From: Symbiodinium natans
Taxonomy: Eukaryota > Sar > Dinophyceae > Suessiales > Symbiodiniaceae
Assembly: GCA_905221605.1 (NCBI GenBank)
Contig: CAJNDS010000256.1
Location: forward strand, 1-52,576
Reading direction: 5' to 3'
DNA length: 52,576 nucleotides
Shown here in pieces: positions 9,562 to 17,769 of this stretch. Numbering within the stretch: the first letter of the stretch is position 1; every line of letters starts with the position of its first letter. The notes below the pieces were generated by a model, which saw nothing but the letters and a program-made list of their open reading frames with translations, had not been told where the DNA came from and searched no databases. The position numbers and the translations under genes are program-made.

Positions 9562-10866
9562 AGCCGCCGGGACCTTTCTTTTGAGACTAGTGCGGCATCT
9601 GCCGCTGCGGAAGCGGCACAGATCATTGTAGAATGTGCCAGAGATGCCGCGTGTCATTCCCTCGCAACGTATCGGTTCAAGAACCAGGAAGACACGACCA
9701 GGAGGGCTTTGGCTGTTTTGCCTTTGCAGTCTCTGCGTTCTGTTCTGGAGCAGCCAATGGCGTCCGCCTTTGCTGCCCAAGACCCGGCCTATGCCGCAAC
9801 TGTCTGGAAGGACTGTTTCGGCAAGGAGGTCAACTTCACAGTGGTGGTGGCAGAGATGTTTAGGGTTTAGGCTTTAGGGTTTAGGGTTTAGGGTTTAGGG
9901 TTTAGGGTTTAGGGTTTAGGGTTTAGGGTTTAGAGACCCTTAACGAGTCTAGCACTGCGAGGGACACCGCAGGGGACGAGATGCCGGGGCCCAGAGATTC
10001 GGAAGAGCAAGCACGGCCCACGTGGCTGGCCCGGGTTTCTGAGTGGTTTGCCATGCTCGACAAGGTGCTGGACTTCAAAGCCTTAGGCAAGGCTTGTATG
10101 GCTGTATGGTCAGGGCGCAGACGGATACCGGCAGCCGAGAACCCTAAGGAGAGCACGGCGGGTATGAAATGCACGGAGTTCAAGGTGTGGTCTTCCCTGC
10201 TGTCCCAATGGTCTCCGGTCTTCAAGCAGATGATTACCTCGGAGGCCTTCACGGAATCCCGGCAGTCCCGGTTGGTCATCAAGGATTTCTCGCCCGTTGC
10301 GGTGGAGACCTTCCTCCGGTTCTTGCATTCTGGGAAGATTGAAGGCGAACTCAACGTACTTGTTGAGGTGGCTGCACTGGCGGGCAAGCACCAGGCCGAC
10401 AAGCTTCCTCCACTTTGCAGGCGTGCCCTTCTGAGCGGTCTTAAGCCAAGCAATGCTTGCGATGTTTTTGCCGAGGCCAACTACTTTCAGCAGAGGCTCA
10501 TGCGCGGTGATGCGTTGGCGCAGATCCTGATGCACCCCCCGGAGGCGCTCAAGGAGCGTCCCTCACTCGACCAAGAGCTGCTGGAAAAAAATCCTGAGTT
10601 CCAAGTTGCTTCGCATCGAGAGTCGGGATTTGTTGAAGATTCTCAAGGCCTGGCGCAGTCCGCCATCCGATGCAGAGGATGATACTCTGCAGCAAAAGGT
10701 CATGGAGAGCCACATCAATGCATTGTCGGCTGCATCACGACAGCCCGGCAGTCACACCCAAGATGTGCTGAAGTCGCTGCATGAGAAGTACATGCAGGGC
10801 CAAGGGCCTCTTTGTAGGATATTGGGTGGTAGTGACGTCCGACAGACCGGAGTGGCCATGCAGTGA
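9562..10866 (+). CDS. BTB/POZ-domain protein, two exons, +1 shift in an A7 run
   Basis: Exon 1 (about 9562-9840/9855) is Ala/Leu-rich and ends in GKEVNFTVVV. Exon 2 starts near 9936. The frames join if the intron is taken out at GTGGTG (9841-9847) and TTTAGAG (9935). Exon 2 carries a BTB core: FKVWSSLLSQWSPVFKQM, then ESRQSRLVIKDFSPVAVE, TFLRFLHSGKIEGEL and LAGKHQADKLPPLCRRAL, the expected order of helices and strands. BTB domains mediate dimerisation and often bind cullin-3; that role is family knowledge, not shown here. At 10585-10591 a run of seven A shifts the frame; reading six A would continue into KLLRIESRDLLKILKAW, a BACK-like helix pair, down to TGA at 10864. Either an assembly error or a recent disabling change. 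The 5' end is open. Confidence 0.7.
9841..9935 (+). other. Intron made of telomere-like repeats in the BTB gene
   Basis: Between the two frame-compatible exons lie about ten TTTAGGG heptamers (9859-9932). The last heptamer supplies the acceptor TTTAG or TTTAGAG. Donor choices GTG at 9841, 9844 or 9847 all keep phase. AGAG also occurs on both sides (9852-9855 and 9932-9935), so exact ends are ambiguous. Confidence 0.6.
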
Positions 10867-11460
10867 TTCGCCTCTTCGTGGCCTTGCCGGCAACACCAGT
10901 AACATTGAGCTTCGCCTTGGCTGAGTTGCTTGGATGCTACCACACTTTTCGGTCCGCCCCACGGGCTTCTCCCTTCAGAGGAAGCATATCGAGTGCGGCA
11001 CATGTACAAGTGCTATGTTCCATGGACTGCTTGAACTGGGACATTGGAATGGAGTCTAAATACAGGCAGGCCATTGCCGCGAGTAAGGTTCAAACTAGCT
11101 GTTCTGGATGGTGCATTCACCGGCCAGCTGGTGATCCTCGGCATCTTGCAGCAGGGCTGACCGCCTGGAGGCAGAGGCCATCTGTAAACCTTGTCATCTC
11201 CTCAAAAAGCTGTGACAGGTCAAGCAGCTGCGAAAAGAGCGTGCAAGAAAAAATCAAGCCCCGAGCCACCCGGGATTCGTCGCAACCGATCGGATACTCA
11301 GCCCGAAGCAGACAAATGCCAGAGGGTGAAAGTTCAAATCGAAGCTGGTGGCTTGAACGACTCCGCACTCGATGGTTTAGGGGCTTTGGGGACTCTTACA
11401 CTTGAGGGCTTCAGGCACGCTAGGACTTTAAGAAAGTTTCGGGTCTAGGGTTTACGATTT
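10867..11460. other. Region downstream of the BTB gene, weak coding signals
   Basis: Open frames exist on both strands (plus 11191-11446, Lys/Ser-rich then Leu-rich; minus 11117-11368) but neither shows a family signature. Could be 3' UTR, a further exon or a neighbouring gene. Confidence 0.3.
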
Positions 11461-11529
11461 AGGGGTTAGGGATTAGGGTTAAGGGTTTAGGGTTTAGGGT
11501 TTAGGGTTTAGGGTTTAGGGTTTAGGGTT

Positions 11530-11632
11530 TCTGGTGGAGCGGCTTGACTGTCCAGGCTCTGATTCGGAGTCGTCTTCAGGCGGCGAGGCATCCGGCAGCC
11601 TGGCGTCTTGGCATGATCTAGGACCCCCAGTG
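11530..11632. CDS. Coding-like island between opposed telomere arrays
   Basis: Flanked by TTTAGGG on the left and CCCTAAA on the right. Plus frame: VERLDCPGSDSESSSGG then EASGSLASWHDLGP. Minus frame: DARLPDASPPEDDSESEP. Both are open and Ser/acid-rich, so the strand is undecided; the minus reading would fit a minus gene with 11722-11915. Confidence 0.3.
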
Positions 11633-11721
11633 ATACCCTAAACCCTAAACCCTAATCCCTAAACCCTAAACCCTAAACCCTAAACCCTAAACCCTAAACC
11701 CTAAACCCTAAACCCTAAACC

Positions 11722-11915
11722 ATCTTGCTGTTTTTTTTCAGGGTGAGGTTCCCCTGTAAGCCCTGCTAGAGACCGGGTTTCTGGGAACCCAATGATCTGA
11801 TGATTGCGAACTACGAGTGCTGAAGCGAGCCCTTTTGAACTCGCCATTCCTTCCTCGGAATAGAAGGCATCCATGAGAGGGTCGGAAGCCGAGTCTACAG
11901 CAGGCTCCCCCGCAT
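11722..11915 (-). CDS. Exon-like open frame, minus strand
   Basis: About 65 codons are open with a balanced composition (core MDAFYSEEGMASSKGLAS then ALVVRNHQIIGFPETR). TTTAGGG/CCCTAAA arrays flank both ends at once, as for other exons here. No family recognised. Note that TTGCTGTTTTTTTTCAG at 11726-11742 is a good plus-strand acceptor, so a plus exon from 11743 (short, ends TAG) is the competing reading. Confidence 0.4.
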
Positions 11916-12049
11916 GATTTAGGGTTTAGGGTTTAGGGTTTAGGGTGTGTGCCACATTTTGCAAGTTGGAGGCTGCGACCTCCCCTGCGCAAGAGCCAGG
12001 CCAGTTGTGCTCCAAGTTCACATTTGGGGTGCGAAGTTTGGGGTCTTAG

Positions 12050-12210
12050 GGTTCAAGGTGGCTTCTGGCTGAGAGTGTCGGAGGTTCAACCTCAACACAC
12101 AGTCTCGATTCTGCAACCTCAGGGAGTTTCAGAACCGAGAACACCCGTGCAGGCGGGGGCGTCACCAGAAACACCTCCTCCTTCTTTGGGGGTTGGCAAG
12201 GGTTCTAGGT
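12050..12210 (-). CDS. Exon-like open frame, minus strand
   Basis: The minus frame reads KEEVFLVTPPPARVFSVL, then KLPEVAESRLCVEVEPP, before a stop near 12048. The alternating hydrophobic and charged pattern looks like beta-strand protein. A smaller open piece (about 11950-11990, EVAASNLQNVAHT) follows on the same strand after TTGCGCAG, a typical local acceptor, and then comes 11722-11915. These may be consecutive exons of one minus gene. Confidence 0.4.
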
Positions 12211-12262
12211 AGGCCGCAAGGATATTTCATGTTGTTTTTCCCCTTGTGGGGTTCAAGAGCAT

Positions 12263-12640
12263 CAATTAAAGGGTTTTAAAGGCCATCCGAAGGTTTGTCG
12301 GGGACTGCTGAGGACCCCCTGTGTAAAATAGCCCTGACAGAACCTCCGCCAGTACGTACGGGAGGAAATGTGCCGGGAGTTGGTCTAAGGTCCCAGTCAG
12401 GTGCTCCGGTTGAGTAATATCTACAGGTTCAACTCCGAAAGCCTGCACCTTCTTCCATTCAGAACACTCATAACACCCGGGTGGGGTATTTAGGCGAAAG
12501 CCATATCAGCACAAAGTCCTTCCGCCCTTAACAACCCCAGAACTCCAAACCTTTCTTGCGAAGTAGAGAGGCGGCGACAACCCGCCTGGCCCAGAGCCGG
12601 TGGCAAAAAGGACATGCTTTGGGAGGGTTCTGAATTATGT
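12263..12640 (-). pseudogene. Broken coding-like region, minus strand
   Basis: From right to left: a frame with CPFCHRLWARRVVAASLL, an in-frame TAA, more open sequence (RKDFVLIWLSPKYPTR), then a shift into YECSEWKKVQAFGVEPVD and LPAHFLPYVLAEVLSGLF to a stop at 12266-12268. Cys pairs suggest a zinc-binding stretch, but no family is assigned. Stop plus frameshift point to decay, perhaps of a transposon-derived gene; small unseen introns are the alternative. Confidence 0.35.
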
Positions 12641-13174
12641 GGTTTGAGGTCCATTGGGCTAAGGGGGTTGGGGTTTTAGGGGTTTAGAGCTGCTTTGTCA
12701 GGGCTTAGATCTTCGATGGGTTTACAGAAGTCAAGGGTTTGCTAGGGTCGGGTCTTTGGCTTCGCGGTCGGCATTTTTGTTCATAGGCGTGCTGCCTTCT
12801 TTGGGATGGGTTTAGGGTTTTGGGGTTTGTGTCTTGGGATTGAGACAGGTTTGGGGGTTCATTTTGGTTTGAGGTCAGGGCCCAAGGATGTCTTCACACT
12901 GTGCCAGTTTGATGTGCTCTCCACGTGCAGTCTCCATGCATTTACTTTGCCGTTGCTTGGTCCCTTTTAAGGTGTCCTTCTCATCAAGCCTCCCTAAGCC
13001 CTAAACCCTAAACCCTAAACCCTAAACCTTAAATCAAAACCTAAATAAGGGGGCCTCTGACCTAGAGCACTCCCCCCCTCCCCCCCCCCTCCCCCATGCC
13101 TAAACCCTAAACCATAAACCCTAAACCCTAAACCCTAAACCCTAAACCCTAAACCCTAAACCCTATGCCTTTTC
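12641..13174. other. Telomere-like and low-complexity spacer
   Basis: Degenerate GGGTTT words (12650-12870), CCCTAAA arrays (12998-13030 and 13098-13166), a C-rich tract (13066-13096). No exon supported. Confidence 0.5.
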
Positions 13175-13497
13175 ATGAGGGCAGCGGCCGCTCCAGCCAC
13201 AGTTGGCCTAGAAGGCCAGCGACTCCGCCGGGCGTTTGCATTTGGGTCTAAGGCTTCGGGTTTAGGGTTTAGGGTTTAGGGTTTAGGGTTTAGGGGGGTT
13301 TAGGGGGGTTTAGGGTTTAGGGTTTAGGGTTTCGGGTTTAGGGTTTAGGGTTTAGGGTTGAGGCTCGCAAACTTTGGGGACTCTTCGCAGGGCAGGGCGC
13401 AGTACTGTTGTGCTTTGTCATCGGCTCGGTCCTCTGTCATGCTCTGAGTGTGTTTCGGAATTGCCTTTCCCCGTTCCTCCGCAACAAGGGGCCATAG
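13175..13497 (+). CDS. Small two-exon gene with C-terminal membrane helix
   Basis: Exon 1 starts with ATG at 13175 (MRAAAAPATVGLEGQRL, RRAFAFGSKAS) and ends at 13259. The intron 13260-13390 starts GTTTAGGG, is filled with TTTAGGG repeats and ends TTCGCAG, a GT-AG pair. Exon 2 continues in phase: GQGAVLLCFVIGSVLCHA then LSVFRNCLSPFLRNKGP and TAG at 13495. The hydrophobic stretch is long enough for one transmembrane helix. The arginine- and alanine-rich start could be a targeting peptide or just the end of a longer protein. No family recognised. Confidence 0.55.
13260..13390 (+). other. GT-AG intron of TTTAGGG repeats
   Basis: Donor TCGG/GTTTAGGG and acceptor CTCTTCGCAG/G join a phase-1 exon end to a matching exon start. 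Nearly all of the inside is TTTAGGG with a few TTTAGGGGG variants. Confidence 0.6.
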
Positions 13498-13610
13498 CGA
13501 CGTCACAAAGCAGGGATGCTTTCTAGAGTCAGGCTGTAAACCCTGAACCCTAAAGCCTAAACCCTAAACCCTAAACCCTAAACCCTGTATTACAAACCCA
13601 TAAAACCCCC

Positions 13611-13700
13611 CTAAACCCTATGGTCAGCAAGATCAGGCAGCGGATCGGAGTCATCAGGCTCTTCCGAAAGTGTCCCGGGCTGAGCACTTTCCTCTGCCAT
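13611..13700 (-). CDS. Short minus-strand open frame MAEESAQPGT...
   Basis: From ATG at 13698-13700 the minus frame reads MAEESAQPGTLSEEPDDS then DPLPDLADHRV and a stop inside the neighbouring CCCTAAA run. The acidic Ser/Pro composition suggests a disordered segment. It may be an exon next to the fold-back at 13703-13815. Confidence 0.35.
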   Translation of the reverse strand: MAEESAQPGTLSEEPDDSDPLPDLADHRV

Positions 13701-13702
13701 TC

Positions 13703-13815
13703 GAACTGGCTGGTTCATAGTAGGGAATGAGGGAATGAGGCACCCTTTGAATCCCTTAAAGGGCATATAATATCGGGCCCTTATTCCCGCATTTCCTACT
13801 GAAACCCAGTTTGTG
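13703..13815. mobile_element. Fold-back element (AGTAGGGAATGAGGGAAT arms)
   Basis: Left arm GTTCATAGTAGGGAATGAG pairs with the right arm CTTATTCCCGCATTTCCTAC TGAAAC when reversed and complemented. The centre holds CCCTTTGAATCCCTTAAAGGG. Length and structure fit a MITE-like element; no transposase. Confidence 0.5.
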
Positions 13816-13842
13816 TAGAGGTGCAGCGTGCTTTGCTGCCTG

Positions 13843-14215
13843 TCACGCATCCTGGGGGTCGTTGGCATCACGGGCATGGCGATTTTGCATGGTCAGCTGA
13901 GCGAGGTTAATGTTCGAGTAAGCCTCGCATGCAAAAGACAACCAACCTACTAGTTGCTTAAGAACCCCCAAAAAGAAAAGAATAATCTCTATATTGCCCT
14001 TTTTAGGAGGACTTTTTTTTTTGCGGGGGCGGGGGGGGGGGGGGGGGGGGGGGAGGGTTCTTAAGCAATTCGTAGCAAACCTGTCGAATGCACGCCAGCA
14101 AGCCTCAAACGGATGCCAACAGGAGGTCCAGCAAGCAGAAGCCATGCCGCCCATGTCAGACAGACAAGATCAACGTCCGATTCGCATCGTTGCATGTGGA
14201 CAGCTATCTCGGATC
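13843..14215 (-). CDS. Minus-strand gene with a fold-back element as intron
   Basis: Exon 1 (14215-14081) is open: SEIAVHMQRCESDVDLVC, LTWAAWLLLAGPPVGIRL, RLAGVHSTG. Exon 2 (13946-13843) continues in the same phase: WLSFACEAYSNINLAQLT then MQNRHARDANDPQDA and TGA at 13845-13843. The join is GACAG/GTTTGC and AGTAG/GTTGG, a canonical GT-AG intron of 134 bp. AGGTT occurs at both junctions. The hydrophobic part of exon 1 could be a membrane segment. Exon 1 probably starts after CTTAG at 14220-14216. No family recognised. Confidence 0.55.
13947..14080 (-). mobile_element. Fold-back family B element acting as intron
   Basis: Inverted ends TAGTTGCTTAAGAACCC and GGGTTCTTAAGCAATTCG enclose A/T-rich DNA and a poly-G run. 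Its ends coincide with a GT-AG intron in the minus-strand gene 13843-14215. The same ends occur at 18473-18720 and, one end only, near 36235. Confidence 0.65.
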
Positions 14216-14435
14216 CTAAGCCCCCAGACCAAACGCCTGAACCTTCCTCCCCCCCCCAGACCCAAAGCACCCAGAGGGCCCATTGGTTGTCGATCGACTT
14301 TCACATCGTGAATCGCCCTGAACCTTGCATCCTGATCCCTGAACCCTATAGCCAAACCCTAAACCCCATATCCCAAACCCTAAACACTAAACCCCATATA
14401 TCCCAAAAACCTAAACTCCACACCCCCATATCCTA

Positions 14436-14510
14436 CAAAGCCCAGCAAACTGGAGGCCGACGGCCCCAAGCCGGTGCCGAAAGTCAAGCTGGTGAAGCTT
14501 GAGGCAAGTC
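14436..14510 (+). CDS. Lys/Pro/Val-rich exon-like island
   Basis: Plus frame KPSKLEADGPKPVPKVKL then VKLEASQGR, running into TTTAGGG-type sequence. Strong bias to Lys and Val codons ending in G or C. No family recognised. Confidence 0.4.
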
Positions 14511-14519
14511 AGGGGAGGT

Positions 14520-15035
14520 TAGGGGTTTAGGGGTTTAGGGTTGGGGAGTTTGGGGTGTAGGAGTTAAGGTTTTGGGAGCTTAGGGTGCAGGAGTTTAGGA
14601 GTTTAGGGTTCAGTGTTTAGGCTTCAGGGTTTCCGGTTTAGGTTGCTTAGGGTAAGTCAAGTGTTCGTAGTAAGCAATACGTTTTGTATCTCCCATGTAT
14701 GTATATGCATGCGGCGGTGTAACAGTACCTGGTTTCTGCTAGGTTTCTTGGGGGGGGGGGGTTACTACGCCCACTCCGACGCATCGGCCTTTAGAACACT
14801 TTCGGGTCTTCCATGGTTTATCCCTATTTTTATTGAAAGTTAGCGTTTCGCCTAGGTGAAATGCTTCTTTTGGCAGAAAAAAGGGGTGATTTTGTATGTA
14901 TTGTTTGCGAAACGTTGGGTTTTTGCAAAATTTTCAGGTCGTTCTGTTGGCCTTTTTAGGGCTTGTAGGGTTGTCTGGTTTTTGCAATTCGGGGCTTCTA
15001 GGGATTAGTGCTCTTTTGCTTTTGGGGCTTCGGTT
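14520..15035. other. Spacer: degenerate telomere words and T-rich DNA
   Basis: GGGTTTAGG variants to 14660, a poly-G run at 14750, then T-rich sequence. A plus frame from 14896 is hydrophobic but mostly repeat-like until 15040. Confidence 0.4.
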
Positions 15036-15039
15036 TGTA

Positions 15040-15142
15040 GGCCAGCTGCTATACGAAGGCAGGAGGGAATCTCCAGCAGAGAGGGCCGCGCTCCACCAAC
15101 GCCTACGAAGAGCCTTTGTGTGCCCGAAACCCGAGACGCCCT
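15040..15142 (+). CDS. Arg-rich exon-like island
   Basis: After GTTTGTAG the plus frame reads GQLLYEGRRESPAERAAL then HQRLRRAFVCPKPE, ending at a CCCTAAA array. An open frame from 14896 precedes it with a hydrophobic stretch, but TTTGTAG/G looks like an acceptor. No family recognised. Confidence 0.4.
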
Positions 15143-15170
15143 AAACCCTAAACCCTAAACCCTAAACCCT

Positions 15171-15236
<66 letters not shown>

Positions 15237-15242
15237 ACCCTA
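15143..15242. repeat. CCCTAAA run followed by a TCAACCC variant array
   Basis: Four CCCTAAA units are followed by about ten CCCTCAA units, a homogeneous single-base variant of the heptamer. Confidence 0.85.
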
Positions 15243-15275
15243 CGCCGGGACCTTCCTCCCCTCCCCCCACAAAAC

Positions 15276-15350
15276 AGATCTTCCAGTTCCAGGCTAGGGC
15301 TCTACGAGACTACGGGCCTACATTCCTTATGTTGGGACCCGAAAACTCCC
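15276..15350 (+). CDS. Exon-like island (QIFQFQARALRDYGPT)
   Basis: CCCACAAAACAG gives an acceptor-like end; the frame then reads IFQFQARALRDYGPTFLM and LGPENSL before CCCTAAA-type repeats. Family not recognised. Confidence 0.4.
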
Positions 15351-15482
15351 TAAACTCCCTCAACCCCCCTAAACCTTCCTAGGCCCCCAAACCCTCTAAC
15401 CCCTAAAGCCCCTAAACAACAAACTCATTAAACCCCAAACCTCCTCAAGCCCTAAACCACCTAAACCACTCGGGTCTTTAAG

Positions 15483-15695
15483 CCGTAAACCCCTAAACCC
15501 CTAAACCCCTACACCCCTAAACACCTAAACCCCTAAACCCCTAAACCCCTAAACCCCTAAACCCCTAAACCCCTAAACCCCTAAACCCCTAAACCCCTAA
15601 ACCCCTAAACCCCTAAACCCCTAAACCCCTAAACCCCTAAACCCCTAAACCCCTACACCCCTAAACCCCTAAACCCCTAAACCCCTAAACCCTAA
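15483..15695. repeat. Homogeneous CCCCTAAA (8-mer) array
   Basis: About 25 units with one extra C per telomere heptamer, nearly perfect, next to ordinary CCCTAAA. The uniform octamer implies local amplification after the variant arose. Confidence 0.9.
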
Positions 15696-15705
15696 ACCGC
15701 AGCTC

Positions 15706-15784
15706 CGAGGCCAGCCGACCCGTAGAGGCCGCGGTCAGGACAAAGCCGATTCTGGAGCCCGCGAAGCGGGAGTACCGGTCAGGA
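15706..15784 (+). CDS. Exon-like island between CCCTAAA and TTTAGGG arrays
   Basis: Starts after AACCGCAG. Plus frame: SSEASRPVEAAVRTKPIL then EPAKREYRSGDP. Ends at CCCAG/GTTTAGGG, a GT donor supplied by the repeat itself; AGG recurs before GGACGC at 15842, where the frame would continue briefly. Family not recognised. Confidence 0.45.
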
Positions 15785-15974
15785 GACCCAGGTTTAGGGT
15801 TTGGGGTTTAGGGTTTAGAGTTTAGGGTTTAGGGTTTAGGGGACGCTAAACCCTAAACCCTACAACCCCTCAACCTTGACAGCTGAGTGGTGCCCTTTTG
15901 CCTTATACAAAAGTACCACCACACAGGCTGCCCTTTGGGATGGTTTAGGGTTTCGAATTTCGGGTTTAGGGAAG

Positions 15975-16095
15975 TCACGCCACAACTGAGAGACGGAATT
16001 CTTCTTCTCCCAAGGATGGAAGTAGGACAGAGCATCGGATGAACACCTTGCCTCGGTCCATGAAATGTCCTACGTCTTCTTGCGAAAGCCCTACG
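15975..16095 (-). CDS. Terminal exon-like frame, minus strand
   Basis: Minus frame LSQEDVGHFMDRGKVFIR then CSVLLPSLGEEEFRLSVV A and TGA at 15977-15975. Mixed charged and beta-type residues. A second minus frame over the same bases (SSDALSYFHPWEKKNSVS) is also open, so the phase is uncertain. Confidence 0.4.
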
Positions 16096-16136
16096 AAAAA
16101 AGATACTTTTAAGGGCCTAGTTAGAGCTTCCTTACT

Positions 16137-16442
16137 ATGGCTTTAGACTCCAAGAACGTTGGTCTTCTTCTAGGGTGTAAACCCGAACTCCCGAAGAAGC
16201 CCCAGATGGCGAAAGCACTGAGCATTGAAATCCCTAAGCCGCAGGGTTTAGGGTTTAGGGTTTAGGGTTTAGGGTTTAGGGTTTAGGGTTTAGGGTTTAG
16301 GGTTTAGGGTTTAGGGTTTAGGGTTTAGGGTTTAGGGTTTAGGGTTTAGGGAGCCTCACCTAAAGAGCCCGAAACTCCTGAATCCCAACGGAGGAGGACC
16401 CTGAGCCCGAAGACTTCAACTTCATCCCTAAGCCCTAAGTAA
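16137..16442 (+). CDS. Two-exon gene with a pure (TTTAGGG)n intron
   Basis: ATG at 16137 follows an in-frame TAG. Exon 1 reads MALDSKNVGLLLGCKPEL then PKKPQMAKALSIEIPKPQ to 16244. After the telomere array the frame goes on as GASPKEPETPESQRRRTL then SPKTSTSSLSPK and TAA at 16440-16442. Removing one AGGG together with the array restores an uninterrupted 66-codon frame. The predicted protein is small, Lys/Pro/Ser-rich and possibly disordered. The product is unknown. Confidence 0.5.
16245..16349 (+). other. Telomere-repeat intron bounded by AGGG direct repeats
   Basis: 105 bp, 15 heptamers. CCGC-AGGG-TTT on the left and GGTTT-AGGG-AGCC on the right share AGGG, so the cut site can slide by four bases without changing the mRNA. 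Confidence 0.55.
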
Positions 16443-16655
16443 ACCCTAAACCCTAAACCCTAAACCCTAAACCCTAAACCCTAAACCCTAAACCCTAAAC
16501 CCTAAACCCTAAACCCCAAACCCTAAACCCTAAACCCTAAACCCTAACCCCTAAGCCCTAAACCCTAAACCCTAAGCCCTAAACCCTAAACCCTAAACCC
16601 TAAACCCTAAACCCTAAACCCTAAACCCTAAACCCTAAACCCTAAACCCTAAACC
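16440..16655. repeat. Long CCCTAAA array
   Basis: About 30 heptamers with few variants, starting at the stop codon of the preceding frame and in the opposite orientation to the intron array at 16245-16349. Confidence 0.9.
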
Positions 16656-16932
16656 CAAGCCACGAGGCGACGGCAGCCTCCACCGCCGCCGCCCCCTCGT
16701 CGCTCAGGCCAGCGCCGCCGGGGCGAAGATGTCAAGGCTGGGCATCCCCACCGACCTGGGGTTTAGGGTTTAGGGTTTAGGGTTGAGGGTTGAGGGTTGA
16801 GGGTTTAGGGTTTAGGGTTTAGGGTTGCCAAATCCTAAACCTTTTGAGGGTCTAGGGTTTAGGGTGTAGGCCTCAGGGTCTACAGGGCCAGACCTGCATC
16901 CTCCATGCACCCCTTCGTGTTTTTGACTACAA
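16656..16932. other. Spacer with telomere-like runs
   Basis: GC-rich 16656-16760 (open in several frames, no decision possible), then TTTAGGG and TTGAGGG runs to 16880. No exon firmly supported. Confidence 0.35.
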
Positions 16933-17166
16933 GGGGCCCCTACTGATGCTGGGGAGTCGCAAAGCCCTGAAGACCTTAAGCCCGAAAGCAACCTCGACCT
17001 CCAAGAACTAAGTGTCCTAAGCTCCAGAAGCATAAAAGCCCGAAAGCCGCCGAAAGCCCAAAACCCTGAACCTGTAACTTCGGAACCGCAGACTATTACT
17101 CACTTGGCATGGTCAAAGGTGGGCAGGAATACCGGTCCCTTGCAAGACACAGACTGCGCTCGCAAA
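16933..17166 (+). CDS. Long exon-like island, acidic then basic
   Basis: After GACTACAAG the plus frame stays open for about 77 codons: GAPTDAGESQSPEDLKPE, SNLDLQELSVLSSRSIKA, RKPPKAQNPEPVTSEPQT, then ITHLAWSKVGRNTGPLQD, ending at CGCAAACCCTAAA. Codon ends favour G/C less than elsewhere, but length and composition support coding. Family not recognised. Confidence 0.5.
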
Positions 17167-17239
17167 CCCTAAACCCTAAACCCTGAACCCTGAACCCTGA
17201 ACCCTGAACCCTGAACCCTAAACCCTAAACCCTAAACCA

Positions 17240-17480
17240 AGGCAGCACAGCACCGGAACGGCTGTCATGATGCACCCGCGGGCAGGTTGCTCGCGGCAAA
17301 CACACACAGGGGCCCAGCAAAAGCACGTAAGCATAAGGCTTCTACAAGCAGGTTTTTCCAGAATCCTTCTTATACTAGTAGGGCCATTATACCCCAATAG
17401 TAGGATCCGTATGTTTTTGCTCTTTTTTTGGGCCCTTAACAAAGAGCGGCAGCAGCTGGGCATAAGTGTCTCATTGCAAA
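17240..17480 (+). CDS. Possible two-exon fragment
   Basis: 17240-17325 is open (KAAQHRNGCHDAPAGRLL then AANTHRGPAKA) and ends at CAC/GTAAGC, a good GT donor. After AACAAAG near 17440 the frame could resume in phase as QRQQLGISVSLQ up to AAG/GTTAGTG. The part between holds TTATACTAGTAGGGCCATT, reminiscent of fold-back elements. The long unspliced frame 17267-17560 is the alternative. Confidence 0.3.
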
Positions 17481-17561
17481 GGTTAGTGTTCATTTTGGCC
17501 GCCCAGCTCAGGCGCTCAATCAGCCAACGGGACAGTGAAACACTAAACCCTAAACCCTAAA

Positions 17562-17682
17562 GCCCCTGGGCCTTGAGCCCTTCGGGTCAGCGCAAGGGGT
17601 CCCCCCCAGAGAGCCTGTCGTTTCAAGACCCAGAACTTGATCTGCAAGAAGGCTCAAGGATCTGTGGGGGGGGAGACGCCTA
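17562..17682 (+). CDS. Exon-like island ending in TAG
   Basis: Plus frame SPWALSPSGQRKGSPPES, LSFQDPELDLQEGSRICG, then GGDA and TAG near 17680. Ser/Pro-rich, CCCTAAA arrays on both sides. Product unknown. Confidence 0.4.
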
Positions 17683-17769
17683 GGCCCTAAACCCTAAACC
17701 CTAAACCCTAAACCCTAAACCCTAAACCCTAAACCCTAAACCCTAAACCCTAAGGCTCCGCCCTTCGCA

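Noticed and set aside
10752-11009. CCHC zinc knuckle in minus frame (CYWCCRQGHEEANHC)
   Set aside because: Spacing is C-x2-C-x4-H-x5-C, not the required x4 at the end, and the strand overlaps the BTB gene.
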